From: Roseovarius marisflavi
GTDB taxonomy: Bacteria > Pseudomonadota > Alphaproteobacteria > Rhodobacterales > Rhodobacteraceae
Length of the DNA stretch: 33,329 nucleotides
Reading direction: 5' to 3'
Assembly: GCF_900142625.1 (NCBI RefSeq)
Contig: NZ_FRBN01000030.1
Location: 1-33,329 of the forward strand
In this document: positions 1-7,123 of the stretch, in pieces
Numbering within the stretch: position 1 is the first letter of the stretch
Layout of the letters: the number at the start of each line of letters is the position of its first letter
The notes under the pieces: generated by a model
Databases searched by the model: none
What the model saw: only the letters and a program-made list of their open reading frames with translations
Told to the model about the DNA's origin: nothing
Made by a program: the position numbers and the translations under genes

Positions 1-87
1 AGGCAGCTCAACGAACGACCCCGAAAAACGCTCAACTACGAAACACCCGCCGAGCGTTTCAATGCATGTGTTGCATCGACCCGTTGA
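1..87 (+). mobile_element. IS30-family transposase, C-terminal end (cut by window edge)
   Basis: Frame 1 is open from the first base and reads RQLNERPRKTLNYETPAERF, then eight residues and TGA at 85-87. The pattern LNxRPRKTLxxxTPAExF is the typical C-terminus of IS30-type DDE transposases, just after the catalytic domain. Only 28 residues are visible, so intactness cannot be judged. The right terminal inverted repeat should lie within the next few tens of bases, but without the left end I cannot define it. The element sits downstream of the minus-strand operon that ends at 185. Confidence 0.75.
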
Positions 88-184
88 AACCGCCGGGCGA
101 AACGGAACTTCGGCAATTCGTCACCAATGACCGGTTCAGGCTCGAAACAGACCTATGCTAGAATACCGGAGGTTTCATGTAAGG

Positions 185-553
185 TTACTTCAATTCTTCA
201 AGAAATTGCTCAAGTGCCTCCAGAGCATGGGTCGCATATACAACGCTTGTTCCGCCGCCCATGAGAACGGCAACGCCCAGTGTTTCCGCGATCTCTTCTT
301 TGGTTGCGCCTGCCCTAAGCGCATCCGAAACATGATGTGCAATACAGCCATCGCATCGTGCGGCGACACTGATTGCCAAAGTCATGAGTTCTTTGGTCTT
401 GGTGTCCAGAACACCGTCGCCAACTGCTGTCTTGTGCAGCTTCCAAAACTGACCCATGAGATCCGGTTGAACCGATGCCAGTTTGCCCACATAGGTTTCA
501 AATTTGCCCAGCATATCAGGGTAGGTAGCATTGTGAGATTGTGTGCTGCTCAT
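185..553 (-). CDS. Carboxymuconolactone decarboxylase family (AhpD-like) protein
   Basis: A 122-residue, single-domain protein of the CMD/AhpD fold. The redox signature is visible as ARCDGCIAHH at residues 65-74 (C67, C70, H73, H74), the CxxCxxHH motif of peroxidase- or disulfide-reductase-type members rather than true gamma-carboxymuconolactone decarboxylases. From the family, it would cycle a Cys pair to reduce peroxides or relay electrons in the cytoplasm; the substrate is unknown. Its ATG overlaps the stop of the upstream methionine-rich gene by 4 bp (ATGA, 550-553), so the two are translationally coupled. A thiol or metal stress role is inferred from that pairing. Confidence 0.88.
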   Translation of the reverse strand: MSSTQSHNATYPDMLGKFETYVGKLASVQPDLMGQFWKLHKTAVGDGVLDTKTKELMTLAISVAARCDGCIAHHVSDALRAGATKEEIAETLGVAVLMGGGTSVVYATHALEALEQFLEELK

Positions 554-1056
554 GGTTTCGTTTCTCCGTGATTGACAGAAGCATTTTGCATACCAGACGT
601 CAGTGCTTTTTCGAGAGTTTGGCGATATGCCACCTCTTGCTCGTTTGACATGCCCTGAACACCGGACTTCACCAACGCTGAAAGGATCGGCGTAGCGATT
701 TGCTCACGCTTTGCGACATCGATCTTCGGCAACATCATTGCGATACAATTTGGCATCATGGTCTCTAACATCATCTCTGGCATCCTGTTTGAGGGGGCAC
801 CGCCCACCATATTTCCCATCATGCCGCTGCCTTCGCCGTCTTTGCCTGCCATCATTGTCATCATCATTTTGGGCATCGTGTCCGACATGTTCATGCCTTC
901 CATCATTTTGGGCATCATGTCGGTCATCATCTTCTGTTTTTCCTCGGGGGTAATGTCAGCAAAGAACTTCTCCATCATGCTGTCCATCATGGCTTCCTTG
1001 TCTTCTTTGCTCATCCGCCCCATCATGAGGCCCATCATCTGTTCCATGATACTCAT
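550..1056 (-). CDS. Methionine-rich small protein, function unknown
   Basis: A 168-residue protein with about 37 methionines (about 22 percent), mostly in MM or MMM pairs within the first 115 residues, in motifs such as MEQMMGLMMGRM and MPKMMMTMM; the last 50 residues are ordinary. The start is set at 1056 because AAGGA lies about seven bases upstream; the longer frame back to 1110 would add a basic stretch without a ribosome site. There is no signal peptide or membrane segment, so it is probably cytoplasmic. Met clusters often bind Cu(I) or Ag(I) or scavenge oxidants, but nothing here proves that. It is coupled by ATGA overlap to the downstream CMD gene and follows the broken Cys-motif gene by 62 bp. 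No family was recognised with certainty. Confidence 0.75.
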   Translation of the reverse strand: MSIMEQMMGLMMGRMSKEDKEAMMDSMMEKFFADITPEEKQKMMTDMMPKMMEGMNMSDTMPKMMMTMMAGKDGEGSGMMGNMVGGAPSNRMPEMMLETMMPNCIAMMLPKIDVAKREQIATPILSALVKSGVQGMSNEQEVAYRQTLEKALTSGMQNASVNHGETKP

Positions 1057-1118
1057 GCGTCGTTCCTTTCGTTTGTCGGGTGAATGCTTGCTAGCGGATC
1101 GTCTGATCATCCAGGCCT

Positions 1119-1641
1119 CTATGGTTCCTCACTTGGTTCGTTGAACTTGCCAATCTTCGGCCTGCTCGGCAGGGGGTGCCAGTCAAGCGTAACGGTCGCT
1201 GGCGAACGGTATGTCATCGTTGCATTGGTGATCGATTTGACCTGCATTCCTTGAAAAACCTTGCATTGGGTGTCCCTTAATGCATCGGCTGCTGTGTATG
1301 TCGCTGAATCACAGCTCAATACCAAAACAGCCTCGAATTCTTGCGCGCGTTTCAAGAGCCGAGCGCGTTGCCGTCCGGTCCAAAGGCACATCATCGGGAC
1401 GGGAAAACGCATGGTGAAGGCATCGGTGCGAACATTGTATGTCGCAAGCGCGTCTCGGATCGAGGCAATGTAATCCTCGAATGCCTGGGTTTTAACACCA
1501 TGCTTCAGAGGTTCCAGGAAGGCCTTTTTTTTGCTGGATGGACACGCACATCGGCGGGCAGATCGGGCACGAAACGATCAGGACGGATTGAAAGCCCTTT
1601 AGATCGTCAATCGCGTCTCGCGGTTCTAGAAAAATGGGCAT
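1119..1641 (-). pseudogene. Cysteine-motif protein broken by one extra base in an A8 run
   Basis: From ATG at 1641 the minus strand reads MPIFLEPRDAIDDLKG..., with SCPICPPMC at residues 24-32 (C25, C28, C32), then hits an A8 run (T8 on the plus strand at 1525-1532) and stops within about 13 codons. With seven A the frame continues through KKAFLEPLKHGV into the 97-residue ORF ending at 1119, giving one 173-residue protein. The downstream half has two further cysteines (CDSATYTAADAL and TQCKVFQ). The layout suggests a small metal- or Fe-S-binding protein, perhaps like the Cys-rich C-terminal domains linked to MTHFR-type enzymes, but that is only a resemblance. It leads the operon with the Met-rich and CMD genes. 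Real mutation, phase variation, polymerase slippage and sequencing error all remain possible. Confidence 0.7.
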
Positions 1642-2082
1642 GACTTTGGTTCCGTCTCGAAAGCAAGCACCTTATATCAGTTTAACATGCCGACGAGACG
1701 GTGCCATTGACGGGGATCAATGGGGATGCAAGTCGCACGTTGACTTATTTTGCCTGGTCGACGTCAAAATCCTTCTGAAAGCTGCCGGTTTCGGAAAACG
1801 GCTCGCTTTTGTTCAAGTCTGCAAAAGCCAACCGCGAAACCTAAACCAGACTCGATGAATGACGGGTTAGCGGCGAGTTCAGTTATTTGTCCACTCCGCA
1901 GAATAGGCTCTTTTGAGACATTCGCCGCATCTGCAAGATGAACGGCGAGATTCAAGGAGCGGGCGTAAAGGTCAAAGCTTTCTGACCCTCCGCGCATTGA
2001 CATAGCGCAATGCCCGCGGGGCGGGCGTGGCTAGACTTGACCGTAACGCCCCTGCATCATCGCATGGGGCTTGGAGGTCAGG
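1642..2082. other. Intergenic stretch without a convincing gene
   Basis: About 440 bp between the minus-strand operon start and the DUF6629 gene. A 79-codon minus ORF (1764-2003) contains NLAVHLADAANVSKEPILRSG, which resembles short ORFs scattered between genes in Rhodobacterales, but it has no clear ribosome site or domain. I treat it as a possible dispersed-repeat remnant, not a gene. Promoters for both flanking transcripts must lie here; none is convincing by eye. Confidence 0.4.
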
Positions 2083-2763
2083 ATGTGCTTTTCCGCAACG
2101 GCCAGTTTCACGCTTGCCGCCGTGCTTGTGCCTGCGGGTGTTTACACGATTACAGAGGTGCGGCGCACCAACCCCGCGTGGTGGGCCTTTGCGGTCTTCC
2201 CGCTGGTCTTCGGCATTCAGCAGGTTCTGGAAGGCATCCTCTGGCTCGGGCTTGCGGGCGGCAATGAAACCTCTGTTTGTCTCGCCTCTCGCGGCTTCTT
2301 GTTCTTTTCACACTTCTTCTGGCTGGCATGGGTGCCGTTTGCCGTCTGGACGATAGAAACCGACCCCGCGCGCAGGCGATTGGTCCTGTTTATGGCGGTG
2401 GTCGGCTTTTTCGCGGGGCTGTCGGTATTCCTGCCGGCCGCCCTTATCGAGGGGTGGTTGCGCGTAGAGGTGGTGCAGCGCTCGCTGGAGTACAAGACAA
2501 CGCTGATCTACGAGGGCATCATAGACCGCAGCCTGTTGCGCACAGTTTACGCGGTGATCGTCATCGGGTCGCTTTTGCTGTCGTCGCATCGCCTGATTCA
2601 GGTGTTCGGCGGTCTGGTTGCGGCCTCCTTGGTGCTAACTTACGTGTTTTATGCCTATGCGTTCATTTCGGTCTGGTGTTTCTTCGCGGCGATCCTGTCT
2701 GTCTACCTGGCGGTGATCTTGGGCCGCGAAACCAGCGATTTGCACGCCTGCGCGCGGGACTAA
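2083..2763 (+). CDS. DUF6629 family integral membrane protein
   Basis: A 226-residue protein beginning MCFSATASF, the N-terminal signature of the DUF6629 family. I chose ATG 2083 over 2071 because the family starts with MCFSA and GGAGG lies five to eight bases upstream. The sequence is almost entirely hydrophobic, with roughly seven membrane segments; conserved features include FGIQQVLEGILWL near residues 43-55. Function is unknown in the family. The ogt gene starts ten bases after the stop, so the two are likely co-transcribed; a functional tie is not implied. Confidence 0.85.
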   Translation: MCFSATASFTLAAVLVPAGVYTITEVRRTNPAWWAFAVFPLVFGIQQVLEGILWLGLAGGNETSVCLASRGFLFFSHFFWLAWVPFAVWTIETDPARRRLVLFMAVVGFFAGLSVFLPAALIEGWLRVEVVQRSLEYKTTLIYEGIIDRSLLRTVYAVIVIGSLLLSSHRLIQVFGGLVAASLVLTYVFYAYAFISVWCFFAAILSVYLAVILGRETSDLHACARD

Positions 2764-2773
2764 GGGATACGCC

Positions 2774-3229
2774 ATGCCGTCGGCCTCAATGTCATCTCCC
2801 ATCGGCCCGCTTACCGTGGTCAGCGATGGCAGTGCGATCACCGCGCTTCAGTGGGGCGAGGGCGGTACGCAGGATACCACGCCCGAACTGACCGAGGCCC
2901 TGGCGCAGCTTGCGGCCTATTTCAGGGGCGGCCTGACGCGGTTTGACCTGCCGCTGAACGTGGGGGGATCAGAGTTTCAGCGCCGGGTTTGCGATGCCAT
3001 GCGCGAGATCCCCTTTGGCGAGACCGTCACCTATGGCGATCTTGCCACCCGTATGGGCGCCTCGCCGCAGGCGATTGGCAATGCCTGTGGCGGCAATCCG
3101 ATCCCGGTGATCATTCCCTGTCACCGGGTCTTGGCCGCTTCGGGGCTTGGTGGCTATTCCGGTGAGGGCGGGGTTGAAACCAAGGTCTGGCTTTTGCGCC
3201 ACGAGGGGGCGGCGGGCTTGCTGATCTAA
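2774..3229 (+). CDS. ogt: Methylated-DNA--[protein]-cysteine S-methyltransferase
   Basis: A 151-residue suicide alkyltransferase that moves a methyl group from O6-methylguanine (or O4-methylthymine) in DNA to its own cysteine. The active site PCHRV is at residues 115-119 (C116), preceded by the helix-turn-helix region with GNACGGNPIPVIIPC. The fold is complete, with a short N-terminal domain as in Ogt/MGMT rather than an Ada fusion. It follows DUF6629 by ten bases and ends four bases before the convergent pcs gene, leaving no room for a separate terminator. The usual GNANGRNP is GNACGGNP here, a mild variation near the arginine-finger loop that may affect nucleotide flipping. Confidence 0.93.
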   Translation: MPSASMSSPIGPLTVVSDGSAITALQWGEGGTQDTTPELTEALAQLAAYFRGGLTRFDLPLNVGGSEFQRRVCDAMREIPFGETVTYGDLATRMGASPQAIGNACGGNPIPVIIPCHRVLAASGLGGYSGEGGVETKVWLLRHEGAAGLLI

Positions 3230-3233
3230 GGGA

Positions 3234-3932
3234 TCAGACTTCGCCGCGCGGCGTGAATATCTGCTGCACGATTCCGACAAAAATCAAATAGACGCTGGTG
3301 ACCACCAGCCCCCAATGCGCCCAGCTTTGCGGATCAAAATGCACCCAGGCCGCCCAGCCGGCAAAGAAGGTCCAGGCAAGCGCCATCGGCAAGGATATCC
3401 AGCGCCAGCGTTCGGTGCGCACCGGATGGATGAACTTGAGCGGCAGGAACATCGCCACCGACAAGAGCGTGACCAACGTCAGGATGATCCAGAAATTCGG
3501 CTCGACCGCGAACATCACCAGCACCAGCATATTCCAGCATCCCGGAAATCCGGAAAAGGAATTATCCATTGTTTTCATGCGCGTATCGGCAAAGTACATC
3601 GCACTTGCAAAGGTTATCACGATCATGGCGAGCCATCCTGTCCAGCCCGGTAAAAGGTCGGATTCAAACAGCGCAAAGGCCGGAATGAACACATAAGTCA
3701 GGTAATCAATGATCAGATCGAGCAACACGCCATCAAATTCCGGCGCATGGGTTTTGACGTTGAATTTGCGCGCCAAAGGGCCGTCGATGCCATCCACCGC
3801 GAAGGCCACGACCAGCCACAGGAACATCAGTTCCCATTCCCGGTCAATTGCGGCCAACATGGCCAGCATTGCAAAAACCGCCCCGGTGGCGGTCAGAAGA
3901 TGAACAAGCAAGGCGCACAAACGTGGTGTCAT
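3234..3932 (-). CDS. pcs: Phosphatidylcholine synthase (CDP-diacylglycerol--choline)
   Basis: A 232-residue inner-membrane enzyme that condenses choline with CDP-diacylglycerol to make phosphatidylcholine in one step. The CDP-alcohol phosphotransferase signature is visible at residues 50-76: DG-x2-AR (50-55), then 12 residues, G68, D72 and D76. That x12 spacing, rather than the usual x8, is the form described for bacterial Pcs and separates it from PgsA or PssA. About seven to eight hydrophobic segments follow. It is convergent with ogt and downstream of the P460-type gene, from which it is separated by a strong terminator, so it probably has its own promoter in the 90 bp upstream. Confidence 0.93.
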   Translation of the reverse strand: MTPRLCALLVHLLTATGAVFAMLAMLAAIDREWELMFLWLVVAFAVDGIDGPLARKFNVKTHAPEFDGVLLDLIIDYLTYVFIPAFALFESDLLPGWTGWLAMIVITFASAMYFADTRMKTMDNSFSGFPGCWNMLVLVMFAVEPNFWIILTLVTLLSVAMFLPLKFIHPVRTERWRWISLPMALAWTFFAGWAAWVHFDPQSWAHWGLVVTSVYLIFVGIVQQIFTPRGEV

Positions 3933-3965
3933 GGCGGCTTAATGAACCAGCCGCGCCAAATATGC

Positions 3966-4001
3966 AAAAAGAAAAGCCCGGCCCCATGGAAGGGGCCGGG
4001 C
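3966..4001 (-). terminator. Rho-independent terminator of the cytochrome P460-type gene
   Basis: On the minus strand, GCCCGGCCCC, loop TTCCAT, then GGGGCCGGGC form a perfect 10-bp GC stem (3976-4001), followed by TTTTCTTTTT. It lies 22 bases after the P460-type stop and ahead of pcs, so it isolates the two genes. Confidence 0.9.
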
Positions 4002-4022
4002 CAGATTGCAAGGCGTGCGGTC

Positions 4023-4610
4023 TTAGTTGGAAACGCGGACCTCTTCCAGCGGATAGGCCAGCATGTCCTGTGCTTCCCACGACACGTGACAGTCATGACA
4101 GAAGCTCTGTTTGAATTTCATCATCTTGCCGTTGGGCTGAACCACGGAATAGACCCAATCGGCGGCTTCGGGCGCGCTGCCGGCTTCGCCTTTGGTCATG
4201 ATGAAGAGCGGGCCGGTCTTGGCCTTCTTCTTTTTCTTGCTGATCGTGATGCTTTCCTTGGCCAGAACCGAGCCGACCGGCATCACCACGCCTTCGTCGG
4301 CGAATTTCAGGTATTGCTCGGCGGCCACGTCATTGGCAAAGGTCTGCAACAGGCGATTGCCATGCGCACCGGCCACGGCGGGGCGGGTCGATGTGACGGT
4401 CCAGTCGCGATAAGTGGCGGCCACCTCGTTGTCGCCCTTGGTGTAATTCTCGACCATCTCGGCCTTGATGCAGTCGTAAATTTCGGAAATCGCGGCCGCC
4501 TCAAGATCAAACGGATCTTCGACATCGACCTTGCAATCCGAGGCCACTGCCGTCTGGCCCATCATAAGGCTGGCTGCAAGAGTCGCGGCGGCAAAAAGCT
4601 GGCGTTTCAT
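4023..4610 (-). CDS. Cytochrome P460 family protein, exported, mono-haem
   Basis: A 195-residue protein with a Sec-type signal peptide (residues 1 to about 23, ending TAVA before SDCK) and one c-type haem site, CHDCH, at 171-175 near the C-terminus, as in the P460/cytochrome c'-beta fold. Start 4610 is preferred to 4616 because GGAGA lies six bases upstream of the second ATG but touches the first. Two other cysteines (about 26 and 47) could form a periplasmic disulfide. Family members oxidise hydroxylamine or bind NO; which applies here cannot be read from sequence, since the haem-crosslinking lysine cannot be assigned by eye. A lysine run (SKKKKKAK, about 124-131) is unusual. It is monocistronic. 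Confidence 0.85.
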   Translation of the reverse strand: MKRQLFAAATLAASLMMGQTAVASDCKVDVEDPFDLEAAAISEIYDCIKAEMVENYTKGDNEVAATYRDWTVTSTRPAVAGAHGNRLLQTFANDVAAEQYLKFADEGVVMPVGSVLAKESITISKKKKKAKTGPLFIMTKGEAGSAPEAADWVYSVVQPNGKMMKFKQSFCHDCHVSWEAQDMLAYPLEEVRVSN

Positions 4611-4713
4611 ATTCATTCTCCAATTCGTTCACAGATACGCGTGTCATCCAAGGGCAACCCTTGCATGTTTGAACTGTAATTGAACTTAACTATTACGTGA
4701 GGCGTGAAAGGAA

Positions 4714-5634
4714 TTAACCACGTCCCTGCGGATGCGCGCGGGCGTATACCTCAAGCAGGCGGGCGGTATCGACGCCGGTATAGGCCTGCGTGGTCGAAAG
4801 CGAGGCATGGCCCAGCAATTCCTGTATCGCGCGCAGATCGCCGCCCGCGTTCAAAAGATGGGTGGCAAAGCTATGGCGCATGGCATGCGGTGTGGCCGTG
4901 GCCGGCAGGCCAAGCTGCATCCGGGTCTGTTCAACCACCTTCTGAATCACCCGCGGGTTAAGCTTGCCGCCGCGCGCACCGCGAAACACCGGGCTTGGCG
5001 CGGTGATCTCATAGGGGCACATGGCAACATAACGCTCGACCGCATCGCGGGCCGGGGCAATGACCGGCACCATGCGTTCCTTGTTGCCCTTGCCGATGAT
5101 ACGAAGTGTGCTGCCAATCGGAAGATCCGCCCCGGTCAGGCCCAAAGCCTCGGATATCCGCAACCCACAGCCGTAAAGCAGGGTCACGACCGCCTGATCG
5201 CGCGCCGAAATCCACGGCGTCAGCGATTGCATCTCAAGCGTGTCGATCACATCGCTCGCCGCTTCGGGCGACAGGGGTCGGGGCAATTTGCGCTGAAACT
5301 TGGGCGAGCGGGTGGCAAGAACGGCGGTCGGCTCAAACCCCTCGCGCTCTGACAGCCAGCGATAAAAGCTTTTGACCGCCGAAAGCTTGCGCGCAAGCGA
5401 GCGCGAGCCGACATCATGGCCACGGGTAAAGGCCATCCAGCTTCGCATATCGGCGGTGCTTATTTTTGCCAGCGCGCCCAAGCCCTGGGTCTGGCCGTGA
5501 TGTTCGGTCATGAAGGCCAGAAACCCCGCGACATCGCGCGAATAGGCATCAAGCGTGTTGTCCGAGGCCCCCTTGAGCGCCTTTTGTGACGCCAGCCAAC
5601 CCTGCAACGAATCGCGGGCGGCCGGGCTTATCAT
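4714..5634 (-). CDS. xerC: Site-specific tyrosine recombinase XerC
   Basis: A 306-residue recombinase that works with XerD at dif to resolve chromosome dimers. An N-terminal core-binding SAM-like domain (residues about 10-105) precedes the catalytic domain, where all key residues are visible: R159 (CGLRISEAL), K182 (GKGNKER), H250 and R253 (HAMRHSFATHLL), H276 (LGHASLSTTQ) and Y285 (AYTGVD). The start overlaps the DUF484 stop by 4 bp (5631-5634). The DUF484-xerC order is common in Proteobacteria, which favours XerC over a phage integrase. Confidence 0.95.
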   Translation of the reverse strand: MISPAARDSLQGWLASQKALKGASDNTLDAYSRDVAGFLAFMTEHHGQTQGLGALAKISTADMRSWMAFTRGHDVGSRSLARKLSAVKSFYRWLSEREGFEPTAVLATRSPKFQRKLPRPLSPEAASDVIDTLEMQSLTPWISARDQAVVTLLYGCGLRISEALGLTGADLPIGSTLRIIGKGNKERMVPVIAPARDAVERYVAMCPYEITAPSPVFRGARGGKLNPRVIQKVVEQTRMQLGLPATATPHAMRHSFATHLLNAGGDLRAIQELLGHASLSTTQAYTGVDTARLLEVYARAHPQGRG

Positions 5635-6338
5635 GACAACCAGCGCCGCATGGATCGCTCGAACACCCCGGCAAAGAACGCCAGAAGGTCAGTGCCCTGT
5701 TGCGGGCTGAACTGATGCGGGTCTTCGGCGCCCATGGCGAGCATGCCGGGCAGGCGCTCGGGGCCGAAATCCAGCATAAGACAGGCCTCGGAGCGCACAA
5801 AGGTGGCATCGCGACCGTAAATCCGCATATCGCCCTCGTTGATCTGGCGCAGAGTCACCTGCCGCGCGGGCACATCGCGCCCGCCGGTCAGATAGGATGT
5901 GATAAAGCCGGGCTCGGCCACCGACAGAACATCACCCAGACGACGCACCGCCGGGTCGCTGTCATTTTGCACCGATTCAAGCACAAGCCGGATCGAATCG
6001 ACCCGCAGGATATGCGCCACTTCGCCGCCAAGGTCGCGCAGGAAGGCCTCGAACTCGACCGGGTCAAGCATGCGCAAAATCGCACGGTGCACCTGATTTG
6101 TGCCCGCCAGATTTTCGTAGGCGGCGGCAATCACGCTGCGGTGGGTGTCTTCAAGCCGGTCAAGCCGCGCCTCAAGACGATCCATCGCAATGCCGCGAAG
6201 ATCGACGATATTGCCGCCCATCGCCCGCTCGTTTGCGGCGATGAGGGCACGCATAAGGTCTTGATCTTCAAGAATAACGTCGGGTTGCGCGATAATGCGT
6301 TCGCGCAAGGCGTCATTCATTTCCGGCTTGCTGCTCAT
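5631..6338 (-). CDS. DUF484 family protein
   Basis: A 235-residue cytoplasmic protein. The first 45 residues are helical and charged (ALRERIIAQPDVILEDQDLM), followed by a coiled-coil-like stretch (MDRLEARLDRLEDTHRSVI, about 52-70) and a GAF-like domain to the end. DUF484 genes are habitually found just before xerC, as here with a 4-bp overlap, but their role is undefined; a regulatory ligand-binding role is an inference from the GAF-like fold. GAGG lies about seven bases before the ATG. The 38-bp gap to the upstream transaldolase gene allows read-through from that gene. Confidence 0.9.
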   Translation of the reverse strand: MSSKPEMNDALRERIIAQPDVILEDQDLMRALIAANERAMGGNIVDLRGIAMDRLEARLDRLEDTHRSVIAAAYENLAGTNQVHRAILRMLDPVEFEAFLRDLGGEVAHILRVDSIRLVLESVQNDSDPAVRRLGDVLSVAEPGFITSYLTGGRDVPARQVTLRQINEGDMRIYGRDATFVRSEACLMLDFGPERLPGMLAMGAEDPHQFSPQQGTDLLAFFAGVFERSMRRWLS

Positions 6339-6376
6339 GTCGGCCTCGGTCTTGTTTTTTGGTGTTATAGCACGGG

Positions 6377-7030
6377 TTACAGGATTTGCTGCCCTGTTTT
6401 TGCCCAGTCGGCCATAAAGGTTTCAAGCCCGGCGTCGGTCAGCGGATGCTCTGCCATCTTCTTGATCACGGCGGGGGGCGCGGTCATCACGTCGGCACCG
6501 ATCATCGCGGCCTGATAGGCGTGATTGACGCTGCGAATCGAGGCGGCAAGGATCTGGGTCTCGAAACCGTAATTGTCATAGATCGTGCGAATATCGGCGA
6601 TCAGATCCATGCCGTCGAGGTTGATATCGTCAAGCCGCCCGATGAAGGGACTGATGAATGTCGCGCCCGCCTTGGCCGCCAAAAGCGCCTGATTGGCGGA
6701 AAAGCACAGGGTGACATTGACCATGTTGCCCTCGCCCGAGAGCACCTTGCAGGCCTTGAGGCCATCCCATGTCAGCGGCACCTTGACGGCGATATTCCCG
6801 GCGATCTTGGCAAGCTTGCGGCCCTCGGCGATCATCTCATCGGCCTTGAGCGCGACGACTTCGGCGCTGACGGGTCCTTCGACCATTTCGGCGATCTCCT
6901 TGGTCACTTCAAGGATGTCGCGGCCCGATTTCAGGATCAGCGAGGGGTTGGTGGTCACGCCATCGACCATGCCCAGATCATTGAGTTCGGCAATCTGATC
7001 GGTTTCAGCGGTATCGACAAAGAATTTCAT
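6377..7030 (-). CDS. fsa: Fructose-6-phosphate aldolase / transaldolase family protein
   Basis: A 217-residue TIM-barrel aldolase of the short transaldolase subgroup (TalC/FsaA type). ATG 7030 gives the family N-terminus MKFFVDTAE; the longer frame to 7069 adds an arginine-rich tail and is unlikely. The Schiff-base lysine lies in [15 protein letters not shown] (about residues 80-95). Other family landmarks are GVTTNPSLI (about 22-30), [14 protein letters not shown] and [12 protein letters not shown]. It converts sedoheptulose-7-P plus GAP to E4P plus F6P, or cleaves F6P to DHA plus GAP; the two activities cannot be separated by sequence alone. It is divergent from priA with 93 bp between starts. 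Confidence 0.9.
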   Translation of the reverse strand: MKFFVDTAETDQIAELNDLGMVDGVTTNPSLILKSGRDILEVTKEIAEMVEGPVSAEVVALKADEMIAEGRKLAKIAGNIAVKVPLTWDGLKACKVLSGEGNMVNVTLCFSANQALLAAKAGATFISPFIGRLDDINLDGMDLIADIRTIYDNYGFETQILAASIRSVNHAYQAAMIGADVMTAPPAVIKKMAEHPLTDAGLETFMADWAKTGQQIL

Positions 7031-7123
7031 GGGGGTGTGCCTCTGCGCGGGTTGGGTTTTCTCTCTCAAGCGTTTACCTCATAGATCAGCCCACCGAAAC
7101 CCCCTCAGAGAGAGGAAGCCGCG

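Noticed and set aside
88..184. Right inverted repeat of the IS30-type element
   Set aside because: No left end is in the window to pair with, so any choice would be a guess.
2037..2065. TTGACC followed by TCGCAT as a promoter for DUF6629
   Set aside because: The -10 match is poor and other TTGAC words occur nearby.
3747..4679. 310-codon plus-strand open frame
   Set aside because: Crosses a strong terminator and is antisense to pcs and the P460-type gene.
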